From NCBI GenBank assembly GCA_023957235.1, contig JAMLHI010000004.1, positions 1 to 64,000 of the forward strand: a DNA stretch of 64,000 bases, in the 5' to 3' direction. Of this stretch, positions 34,977 to 42,255 are shown one piece after another (position 1 is the stretch's first letter; each line of letters starts with the position of its first letter). The position numbers and the translations under genes are program-made. Below the pieces are notes generated by a model, which saw nothing but the letters and a program-made list of their open reading frames with translations, was not told the origin of the DNA and did not search any database. The DNA is from Chitinophagales bacterium (GTDB taxonomy: Bacteria > Bacteroidota > Bacteroidia > Chitinophagales > JADIYW01).

Positions 34977-36557
34977 ATGGGTAATTCACCAAAAACAAGT
35001 TATATCTCTGCATTGGAGATGGTGCAAAATTTAAAAGCAAAATTTGGCAATTCATGGGATGCTATCTCCCCAGATGAGGTGGCTCGTATTGCTGTTCAAA
35101 ATCGTTTCAAAACTGGTTTAGATATTGCTAAATACACAGCTGCTATCATGCGTAAAGATATGGCTGAGTATGATGCAGATCATTCTAAATATACTCAATC
35201 TTTGGGTTGCTGGCATGGTTTTGTTGCTCAACAAAAAATGATTGCAGTTAAGAAACACAAAAAAACAACTGATAAAACTTATATCTATCTATCTGGATGG
35301 ATGGTTGCAGCGTTGCGTTCTACTTTTGGACCTCTTCCTGACCAATCTATGCATGAAAAAACTGTTGTTCCTCAATTGATTGAAGAAATCTACCAATTCT
35401 TGAGACAAGCTGATGCAGTAGAATTAAACGACTTATTCCGTCGTAAAGAAGCTGGAGAAGATGTTCAAGATCAAATTGACAACTTTGAAACTCACGTAGT
35501 TCCTATTATCGCTGACATTGATGCTGGTTTTGGTAATGAAGAAGCTACTTACTTGTTAGCTAAAAAAATGATTGAAGCAGGAGCTTGTGCATTGCAAATT
35601 GAAAATCAGGTTTCTGATGCTAAACAATGTGGTCACCAAGATGGTAAAGTAACTGTTCCTCATGCTGAGTTCCACGGAAAATTGAATGCACTTCGTTATG
35701 CTTTCTTGGAATTAGGTGTTGAAGATGGTATAGTGGTTGCTCGTACTGACTCTGAAGGAGCTGGCTTGACTCAAGCGGTTCCAGTTTCTGAAAAACCAGG
35801 TGATTTGGCCTCTAAATATATCGACTTCTTGAAAACAGAAGAAATTGATATCGCAGATGCAAAAGAAAATGAAATTTTGATTAAGAGAAATGGAAAATTG
35901 CACAGACCATCAAGATTAGCTAATGGCTTGTATGAATTTGCTGCTGGAACAAATATTGACCGTGTTGTTTTGGATTGTGTTGAAGCATTAAAAGCAGGTG
36001 CAGATCTTCTTTGGATTGAAACACCAACTCCTAATGTGGCTCAAATTGCTAACATGGTAAACCGTATTAAAGAAGAAGTGGCTGACGCTAAATTGGTGTA
36101 CAACAACTCTCCTTCATTTAACTGGACTTTAAACTTCCGTCAACAAGCTTATGATGCAATGGCAGCTACTGGTGAAGATGTTTCTGCTTATGAGCGTAAA
36201 AAACTAATGGATGTGAAGTATGATGATACTGAACTTGCTAAGAGAGCAGATGAGAAAATTCGTACTTTCCAAGCTGACTCAGCTCGTGAAGCTGGTATTT
36301 TCCACCATTTGATTACTTTGCCTACTTATCATACTAATGCTTTAGTGATGAATGACCTTTCTGAAGGATACTTTGGCGAAGAAGGAATGTTGGCATACGT
36401 GAAAGGCGTTCAACGTCAAGAAATCCGTAAAGGAGTTTCAGCTGTTAAACACCAACGTATGGCTGGTTCTGATATCGGAGATGATCACAAAGAGTTCTTC
36501 AATGGTGAGCATGCATTGAAAGCTGGCGGTGCTAAAAATACTTCAAACCAATTCTAA
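34977..36557 (+). CDS. aceA: Isocitrate lyase (long-form subfamily)
   Basis: A 526-residue isocitrate lyase that splits isocitrate into succinate and glyoxylate. The catalytic loop reads 'AKQCGHQDGKV', the variant found in the longer Pseudomonas-type subfamily in place of KKCGH. Upstream 'IIADIDAGFGN' provides Mg ligands. The gene is unusually rich in C-ending and cgt/gct codons compared with neighbouring genes, which suggests strong expression. It follows aceB by 40 bases and ends at a good terminator. Confidence 0.95.
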   Translation: MGNSPKTSYISALEMVQNLKAKFGNSWDAISPDEVARIAVQNRFKTGLDIAKYTAAIMRKDMAEYDADHSKYTQSLGCWHGFVAQQKMIAVKKHKKTTDKTYIYLSGWMVAALRSTFGPLPDQSMHEKTVVPQLIEEIYQFLRQADAVELNDLFRRKEAGEDVQDQIDNFETHVVPIIADIDAGFGNEEATYLLAKKMIEAGACALQIENQVSDAKQCGHQDGKVTVPHAEFHGKLNALRYAFLELGVEDGIVVARTDSEGAGLTQAVPVSEKPGDLASKYIDFLKTEEIDIADAKENEILIKRNGKLHRPSRLANGLYEFAAGTNIDRVVLDCVEALKAGADLLWIETPTPNVAQIANMVNRIKEEVADAKLVYNNSPSFNWTLNFRQQAYDAMAATGEDVSAYERKKLMDVKYDDTELAKRADEKIRTFQADSAREAGIFHHLITLPTYHTNALVMNDLSEGYFGEEGMLAYVKGVQRQEIRKGVSAVKHQRMAGSDIGDDHKEFFNGEHALKAGGAKNTSNQF

Positions 36558-36586
36558 TATATTAATTTAGAATTTAATTGATAATG

Positions 36587-36614
36587 AGGCTGTCTGAAAA
36601 GACAGCCTTTTTTA
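36587..36614 (+). terminator. Rho-independent terminator after aceA
   Basis: Nine-base stem AGGCTGTCT / AGACAGCCT with a GAAA loop and a run of seven T residues, 30 bases after the aceA stop. Confidence 0.93.
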
Positions 36615-36717
36615 TTTCCGAGTTTTTCCCCTCAAATTTAGTGTGGTTGCAAAATATTGATAATCAGCATTTATTATTTTTTTTCACTAAAAATACTGCA
36701 CAAAGGGTTGTTACGAT

Positions 36718-36832
36718 ATGAAAATAAGAGTAGTTCAGACCGCATCAAAAACCAAAACTGTACAGTTTATTCACTACTAAAACAATACAGCATATCGAAT
36801 CTGCCTGTTGCCAAACAGCATAAAATTTTTAT
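36718..36832 (+). pseudogene. Remnant of an IS1634-like transposase N-terminus
   Basis: An ATG at 36718 opens 'MKIRVVQTASKTKTVQFIHY' and then a stop. A shifted frame continues with 'QHIESA', close to the 'KHIGSA' segment that follows in IS1634-type transposases. The order of the pieces fits a short, frame-broken transposase start. The assignment is from memory of the family's N-terminus and needs a search. Confidence 0.45.
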
Positions 36833-36886
36833 ATATTGATATTATTTTTATATTTTAGGTTTATAAAAAAAACTTAAAACTATTTC

Positions 36887-37525
36887 ATGCGTGTTACTTT
36901 AGGAAGAGCTACTACCAATAATTATACTACAGACGATCCATCAGTGAGCAACTCTCATGCTTATATTGAATTTGATGATACTCATATTTTCATTCACGAT
37001 ACTAATTCTGCTAACGGAACTTTTGTTAATAATATTCAAATTATTAAGAAAGAAATTGACTTAACCAATCAAATTAAATTAGGCAATCACCTAGTCGATA
37101 ACAAACTTTTAAATCAAATCATTCATCAGCAAAAAGTAGCTTTACAAACAGACTTCACCAAAGAATTTCAAGAATTAGAGCCTGTTTATAATCAATACAT
37201 TAAAAATCTAAATAAAATTGATACTTCTGAAAAAAATAGACTTATTCTTATTCGTTTAGTGATTACTGCAGTTTTAATGCTATTGGTATTCCTTGTTTTT
37301 GGAAAACCAAGTTATATGATATTTGTAGGTTTAGTTGCAACTATGCTGACCAATTTTCTAATTAAGCCATCTAATGTGAGAGAAAAAAAAGAAGATATTC
37401 AATTGAACTTGTCTGATGATTTTGTTTGCCCTAAATGCAAAACTAGCCTAGCTAATAAATCTTGGAAATATTGGAAAAAAAATGGTAGTTGCCCTAATTC
37501 AAAATGTAATGCTACTTGGCAATAA
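36887..37525 (+). CDS. FHA domain protein with two membrane helices and C-terminal zinc ribbon
   Basis: A 212-residue protein. Residues 1-70 form an FHA domain with 'LGRA', the 'SVSNSHAYI' phosphothreonine-binding loop and 'NSANGTFVNN'. Two hydrophobic segments follow (about 124-142 and 144-162), then a zinc ribbon with 'CPKC' and 'CPNSKC' near the end. It would read phosphothreonine on a partner at the inner face of the membrane. It opens the accessory island; the next gene has the same two domain types in the reverse order. No exact family name can be given. The kinases that could make its ligand are encoded at 42.3 and 48.4 kb. Confidence 0.85.
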   Translation: MRVTLGRATTNNYTTDDPSVSNSHAYIEFDDTHIFIHDTNSANGTFVNNIQIIKKEIDLTNQIKLGNHLVDNKLLNQIIHQQKVALQTDFTKEFQELEPVYNQYIKNLNKIDTSEKNRLILIRLVITAVLMLLVFLVFGKPSYMIFVGLVATMLTNFLIKPSNVREKKEDIQLNLSDDFVCPKCKTSLANKSWKYWKKNGSCPNSKCNATWQ

Positions 37526-37537
37526 AAAAATATTAAA

Positions 37538-38092
37538 ATGAGTTGGGAAAATTATAAAAAGAAATGTAGTAAGTGCGGTTATATTAATGAAATTTCTGCA
37601 GATTGGTTTAATAATAATTTAGAAACTAAGCAATATTCATGTCCTTCTTGCAATTATTCTGTTTTGTTGAAAGTAAGTGCTATTAGAAAAACCTTCTACA
37701 ACAATTTTGCTTTGGAAACTCAATTGGTAGGTATGAAAAGCAGAGCTGGTTCCTGCTATCTAAAAGTTACACACAATGCAGACAAAGGCTTTTTTGATAT
37801 TAAAAGAAGTGTAGAGTATATAGAAATTGGCAGAGGTAATACTTTGTCTTTTTGGGGAGATGAGCTAGAAAAGTCCTTTGTTTTACAGATTCCTGATCGA
37901 TATATATCCAAAAAACACGCACTTATAAATATTATAAAACAAGGAGAGCAGAAAGTATTAGTTTTAAAAGATAGTAATAGCATGAATGGAACTGTTTATA
38001 ATCAAGTGCCTTTACATGAAGGCGATGAAATTATTCTTCAAAATAATGGAATTATAAAAATTGGAGAAACGGAAATCGAAGTTATTTATTAA
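37538..38092 (+). CDS. Zinc ribbon-FHA domain protein
   Basis: A 184-residue soluble protein. The N-terminus has two Cys pairs of a zinc ribbon ('CSKCGY' and 'CPSCNY'), followed by an FHA domain from about residue 85 with 'IEIGRGN', 'RYISKKHALI' and 'DSNSMNGTVYN', i.e. the Arg, Ser, His and Asn residues that contact phosphothreonine. It starts 12 bases after the first FHA gene and is probably in the same operon. The order of domains is the mirror of the preceding protein, and it lacks membrane segments, so it may be the mobile partner. Confidence 0.87.
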   Translation: MSWENYKKKCSKCGYINEISADWFNNNLETKQYSCPSCNYSVLLKVSAIRKTFYNNFALETQLVGMKSRAGSCYLKVTHNADKGFFDIKRSVEYIEIGRGNTLSFWGDELEKSFVLQIPDRYISKKHALINIIKQGEQKVLVLKDSNSMNGTVYNQVPLHEGDEIILQNNGIIKIGETEIEVIY

Positions 38093-38109
38093 TAACCAAA
38101 GCAGAAAAT

Positions 38110-39030
38110 ATGGCCAAACCAAAATTAGTTAAGATTCCAAATTCTAAAAAAGTCAAGATTGTTGGACTCAATAAAGACCAAATAGAATCTTTAAAGGATA
38201 AAAACAATAGTAATAAAGCCGCTACAATTCTTGCTGCATTTGGCGGTGCTGCATTCTTAGCCGATGCTATTAGTCATTTTAATATTGAAAATAGTGATGA
38301 GCCAATTTCATTTGCTGAACCAATTGAAGTGGCTGATGATGAAATCGCAATAGAGCCAGAAACCCCTGAAATCGAAGATATTATTAAAATTATAGATATT
38401 GATAATACGATTAACGATTTCGAGGAAATGAGTTTTGATGATGATTTAATCGAAGAGGTGGTAGATGGTATTGAGGAAATTTCTATCGACCAAGAAATGG
38501 ACGAATACATTCATTCAGATGAATTGATTGACGATTTAAACGATGAGTCTTATGTAGATGGTTTTATTGTCAATGATGATTTAGTGGAGGATGATGAATA
38601 TCCTGAACACGACGAAGATGGATATGTCATTGAAGAAAATGAAGACGAAGAGATTATCCGTGAAGATTTTGATGAAGCTGGATTGGATGAGGATATTATA
38701 GATGAAGTCATTGGAGATGATGAGATTGATATTACCAATGATGAAGAAATGGAAGAATACATTCATTCAGATGAACTCATTGATGATTTGAATGATGAAT
38801 CAGAATTAGATGGTAGTATCATTAATGATGACTATATAGATGATGAAATTTCTACAGAAGGCGTTGGAGACGATGCGATTGAAATTGACTTTAATGATGA
38901 AATCGATGATGAACTTGATGAGATTCCTTTAGATGATGACGATGATTCTGATTGTTTAGATGAAGATATTCTCGAAGAGAATGACGATAATAATGACTTT
39001 GATTTTGACAATATGGAAGATAATATCTAA
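38110..39030 (+). CDS. Highly acidic repeat-containing protein
   Basis: A 306-residue protein with a basic first 35 residues, a short Ala-rich hydrophobic stretch ('AATILAAFGGAAFLADAIS', about 38-56), then 240 residues dominated by Asp, Glu and Ile. A segment 'EYIHSDELIDDLNDES' occurs twice, at about 132-147 and 216-231, exactly 84 residues apart, within longer diverged repeats. I know no family for it. The acidic tract may bind cations or basic proteins. Given its place between FHA and protease genes it may be a structural or scaffold partner; that is inference. Ser/Thr residues are few, so it is not an obvious kinase substrate. Confidence 0.75.
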   Translation: MAKPKLVKIPNSKKVKIVGLNKDQIESLKDKNNSNKAATILAAFGGAAFLADAISHFNIENSDEPISFAEPIEVADDEIAIEPETPEIEDIIKIIDIDNTINDFEEMSFDDDLIEEVVDGIEEISIDQEMDEYIHSDELIDDLNDESYVDGFIVNDDLVEDDEYPEHDEDGYVIEENEDEEIIREDFDEAGLDEDIIDEVIGDDEIDITNDEEMEEYIHSDELIDDLNDESELDGSIINDDYIDDEISTEGVGDDAIEIDFNDEIDDELDEIPLDDDDDSDCLDEDILEENDDNNDFDFDNMEDNI

Positions 39031-39033
39031 AAC

Positions 39034-39438
39034 ATGAAAATTAATTTGTTCATTATCCTTGGTGTAATAATTGTTGTAGGAACAATATCTTGTAAAATAT
39101 CTAAAACTAATTCTATGGAAAACAACGATAAGGCAGATATCGATAGTTCAGAAGTGTCAATCTATAATTTAGAAGATTCTATCCATATTGTTTTAGAAAA
39201 TAATTTACAAGGTGGATATGAATGGTTTTATCGTGATGATAATTGCTTTAATGTCTTAGACGTAATAGATAGTTCCCAACTCAATACCTCCACAAATTTA
39301 TACGAATACAATAGAGAATATATTTTACAAGCAAAAGATACTGGAATATTTACACTTGTTTTTGACAAAAAGAGAGCGTTTGAGCCTGATTCTTTAGCAC
39401 TTCTAAATGAATATACTCAAAAAATTAAAATACAATAA
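39034..39438 (+). CDS. Chagasin-like (I42) lipoprotein, predicted cysteine-protease inhibitor
   Basis: A 134-residue lipoprotein with Cys20 in the lipobox 'GTISC'. The mature part is beta-rich and shows two of the chagasin inhibitory loops in order: 'NNLQGGYEW' (56-64), comparable to NPTTGY-W, and 'KKRAFEP' (112-118) after 'TGIFTLVF', comparable to the K/R-R-P-W/F-E loop. A middle glycine loop is not clear. Chagasin proteins block papain-family enzymes, and a papain-like protease is encoded ten bases downstream, which strongly supports the reading. It probably sits in the envelope and restrains that protease. The loops are diverged, so inhibition should be treated as a prediction. Confidence 0.68.
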   Translation: MKINLFIILGVIIVVGTISCKISKTNSMENNDKADIDSSEVSIYNLEDSIHIVLENNLQGGYEWFYRDDNCFNVLDVIDSSQLNTSTNLYEYNREYILQAKDTGIFTLVFDKKRAFEPDSLALLNEYTQKIKIQ

Positions 39439-39448
39439 ATTTATAATT

Positions 39449-40663
39449 ATGAAAAAAATAATCAGTACACTCTTTTTAGTTTTTGCTTTATTATTCAGTT
39501 TTGCACAGAACGGAACTGGATATATAAAACTAACTGATGCAGAACAATTAGAACTTGATAAAGAGGTTGCAACATTCAAAGGTGCTGGAATTTCTTTATT
39601 AAAATCAACACTGAAATCTCATGCTGATATTACTGCTTCTAAATTTGATTTGAGAACGATAGAAGGGCTAACTCCTGTTAAAGACCAAGGGAAATGTGGT
39701 TCTTGTTGGGCGTTTTCTTCATTAGCAACAATAGAATCCAATTATGCTTTAGTAAATAGTAAGCTTTTAGATTTATCAGAGCAATCATTAGTACATTGTG
39801 TGCAACCGGCATTAGGTGATTGTAAAAATGGTGGACATCCATATATTGTATATTCTTGGTTATTGACCAATAAAGATGCATTCTTAGAAAACGAAACTGA
39901 AAATCCTTATGCTGACCTAAGCACGTCGTGTAATTTTCCTATTGTTAAAACTGATATCAAACTTACAGATGCCTACTATTTCAAAAAAGAACAAGCTAAA
40001 AGTCGTGATGAGTATATCAATACAGTAAAAAGTTTTATTGCTGAATTTGGAGCTATAAGTGCTGCTGTTTGCTCCAATGTGCCAAGTTTTATGAACTATA
40101 AAGCGGGCGAAGTGCTTAGAGATACAACAAGCAGATTAGACCACGCTATCAATGTTGTGGGCTGGGATGACGACAAACAAGCTTGGCTAATTAGAAATTC
40201 TTGGGGCCCATATTGGGGCGAAAATGGATATGCTTGGGTGGGCTATGATGCCTTAGGAATTAATGAATTTTTAGCTGTAGAAACGGCAGGTATTGATGAT
40301 AATAATGATAAAATTGTTGTTGATAAAAAGGATAAAGTTATTTTCAACTTGATAGATAATTTAGGAAAGACACAAGAATATCAAGAAATATTTGTTAAAA
40401 TTGATGATAATAAACCTTTTAGATTTTATATGAATCAACCGAAAAAGTTGTATCATAATTATATTCCAATTACAAAAGGAAAACATAGATTGCAAATCAT
40501 TACTAAAAGTATAGTTACAAAAAATGGCAAGCGTGCTATGATTTTCGGTGTTCTAAAAGGAGAAATGGAGTTTAATGGAAACTCTAACTACAAATTAAAA
40601 TACGGCGAACTGATTAAAGATAATATTCTAAACTTAGAGTTAGAAAAGGTTACTAAAAAATAG
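39449..40663 (+). CDS. Secreted papain-like (C1A) cysteine protease with C-terminal extension
   Basis: A 404-residue exported protease. Signal peptide 'MKKIISTLFLVFALLFSFAQ'. Catalytic residues are all present: Gln80 (oxyanion hole) in 'PVKDQG', Cys86 in 'CGSCWAFSS', His232 in 'LDHAINVVGW' and Asn250 in 'IRNSWGPYWG'. A short N-terminal pro-region (about 40 residues) precedes the catalytic domain, and a C-terminal beta-rich extension of about 120 residues follows. I use the ATG at 39449 rather than the longer frame at 39407, which would put 14 residues in front of the signal peptide. It is followed after five bases by the PP2C gene and preceded by a likely inhibitor. Confidence 0.92.
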   Translation: MKKIISTLFLVFALLFSFAQNGTGYIKLTDAEQLELDKEVATFKGAGISLLKSTLKSHADITASKFDLRTIEGLTPVKDQGKCGSCWAFSSLATIESNYALVNSKLLDLSEQSLVHCVQPALGDCKNGGHPYIVYSWLLTNKDAFLENETENPYADLSTSCNFPIVKTDIKLTDAYYFKKEQAKSRDEYINTVKSFIAEFGAISAAVCSNVPSFMNYKAGEVLRDTTSRLDHAINVVGWDDDKQAWLIRNSWGPYWGENGYAWVGYDALGINEFLAVETAGIDDNNDKIVVDKKDKVIFNLIDNLGKTQEYQEIFVKIDDNKPFRFYMNQPKKLYHNYIPITKGKHRLQIITKSIVTKNGKRAMIFGVLKGEMEFNGNSNYKLKYGELIKDNILNLELEKVTKK

Positions 40664-40668
40664 AGTTG

Positions 40669-41418
40669 ATGAATTTAATAGTTGAATATATTCATGAAGT
40701 TGGACAAAGAGCAAACAACGAAGACTATTTACTGATAAATTCAGAGAAGAATTTCTATTTTGTTTGTGATGGTGTTGGTGGTAGCAATAAAGGAGAAGAA
40801 GCCAGTCAATTGGCTGCAAATTCATTTAATAACTTCTTAAATACTTTAGATTCTATTTCTAATGAAGAATTAAAAAAAGCACTAAAATATACAGAACAAG
40901 CTTTTGATAAATTTGTTGAAGACAACCCAGAAAGTTACGGCATGGCAACGACTTTGACTTTCTTGTTTTTTGATGATGACAATAATGCAATGGCTGCACA
41001 TTGTGGCGATAGTAGAATTTATCAAATTAGAGATGGTGAGATTATTTTTAAAACCAAAGATCATTCTTTTATACAAGAATTAGTAGATGGTGGATATATT
41101 ACAGCTGAATTAGCCAAAGTTCATCCTAAAAGAAATCAAATTACAAGAGCTATAAAAGGCAGTAATGCTCCTACTCAATTAGCTATTGCTATCATTGATA
41201 ATATTCAAGAAAATGACTTTTTCTTATTATGCTCCGATGGGATTTTAGAAAGTATAGATGATGAATACATTACACAAAATTTCAAAAAGAATAGAGCAAT
41301 AAAAAGTATAAAAGACAATATCCTAGAGCTTTGCAATGAACACTCTAAAGATAATTTTACAGCCATTCTATTACAATATAAAAAAGAGAATTTGATACAA
41401 AAATCGGCAATTGGTTGA
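40669..41418 (+). CDS. PP2C-family serine/threonine protein phosphatase
   Basis: A 249-residue soluble metal-dependent phosphatase with no membrane segment. Motifs: 'GQRANNEDY' (first metal Asp), 'FVCDGVGGSNKGE' (second), 'GMATTLTFLF', 'AAHCGDSRIYQI', 'LLCSDGILE' and 'DNFTAILL'. It removes phosphate from Ser/Thr and so opposes the kinases of the island. I start it at the ATG at 40669; the in-frame TTG one codon earlier is less likely. Five bases separate it from the protease gene, so the block 36887-41418 looks like one operon of six genes. Confidence 0.93.
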   Translation: MNLIVEYIHEVGQRANNEDYLLINSEKNFYFVCDGVGGSNKGEEASQLAANSFNNFLNTLDSISNEELKKALKYTEQAFDKFVEDNPESYGMATTLTFLFFDDDNNAMAAHCGDSRIYQIRDGEIIFKTKDHSFIQELVDGGYITAELAKVHPKRNQITRAIKGSNAPTQLAIAIIDNIQENDFFLLCSDGILESIDDEYITQNFKKNRAIKSIKDNILELCNEHSKDNFTAILLQYKKENLIQKSAIG

Positions 41419-42103
41419 ATACATAATTACTGCAATAGAGTATATTAAGAACCAGCACGAACATCATAAGAAAGAAGACTTTAAGAACGAAAGACCTTGG
41501 TTGTTGTTTTAAGAGTTTTGAAATTGAGAGAAAAAATTAATTAAAATAAGTTTTTGACAATCACAAACATTTGATGTAACTTTCATTCAATGAATAAAAA
41601 TATATTTATAAGCGTCTTGTCCGTAGGACAATATATAGTATCTCTCACTTCTCATTTTTATTCTGTCTTGGCTCTTGATTCTAAAAATCTGGCTTCTCAT
41701 TTCTTTCTACTTAATACTCAAATTAATTGTCTGAATTAGGATTTGCAGGATTTTGGGATTTGCAGGATTTTTTTTAGCTTTTAATTCGTAATTCGTAATT
41801 CTCACTACTTAATACTTTCTACTTAATACTCAAATTAATTGTCTGAATTAGGATTTGCAGGATTTTGTGATTAGGAGGATTTTTATAGTAATTAATGATT
41901 GATAAATTATTTTATTATTAAATTGCTTAATTATTAAATTAATTAAATTCTCACTACTTAATACTTTCTACTTAATACTCAAATTAATTGTCTGAATTAG
42001 GATTTGCAGGATTTTGTGATTAGCAGGATTTGATTAGTAGTCAATGGTTATTAAATCATTTTATTACTAAATTATTGAATTATTAAATTAATTAATTTCT
42101 CAT
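41419..42103. other. Repeat-rich spacer without a gene
   Basis: Roughly 690 bases between the phosphatase gene and the kinase remnant. It contains a small hairpin (TTGTCC / GGACAA at about 41624-41639), three copies of a long intergenic repeat (see separate entry), and poly-A/T-rich filler. No open frame of interest is present on either strand. Confidence 0.6.
41704..42035 (+). repeat. Three direct copies of a long intergenic repeat
   Basis: Copies begin at 41704, 41816 and 41965 (TTTCTACTTAATACTCAAAT start) and run through a core containing AGGATTTGCAGGATTTT. Copies two and three share about 76 identical bases (from about 41798 and 41947), offset by 149 bases. Within each copy the unit GGATTTGCAGGATTTTG is itself partly repeated. 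Such GGATTT-AGGATT motifs recur between genes in Bacteroidetes, but I cannot name this element. Confidence 0.85.
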
Positions 42104-42245
42104 CTCACCTCTCAATAAATTGCTTGAATACATAAAATATATTACTTTTGTAATATCATAAAACAAAAATGACTCAAGGGAATTTTGATTAGAAGATGAT
42201 ACAATATTATCCAGATGGCAATTGAATACAACTCTTGAAAAAATC
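42104..42245 (+). pseudogene. Internally deleted copy of the second kinase gene's 5' region
   Basis: The leader (CTCACCTCTCAATAAATTGC and the following bases) matches the leader of the kinase gene at 48413. An ATG at 42169 starts 'MTQGNFD' then stops, and the next bases (42202-42223) are a 22-base perfect match to codons near residue 94 of that kinase ('QYYPDGN'). About 270 bases of coding sequence are missing between them. A TACTTTTG -7 box at 42143-42150 survives. This is a decayed duplicate, now perhaps only supplying a promoter to the next gene. Confidence 0.8.
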
Positions 42246-42255
42246 AAACTTTTAA

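Noticed and set aside
36657-36839. Open frame of 60 codons after the aceA terminator
   Set aside because: It overlaps the transposase remnant in another frame and its residues look like translated AT-rich spacer.
38274-38766. Ser/Ile-rich minus-strand frames opposite the acidic protein gene
   Set aside because: The reverse complement of GAT/GAA-rich coding sequence automatically gives Ser/Ile-rich frames without stops.
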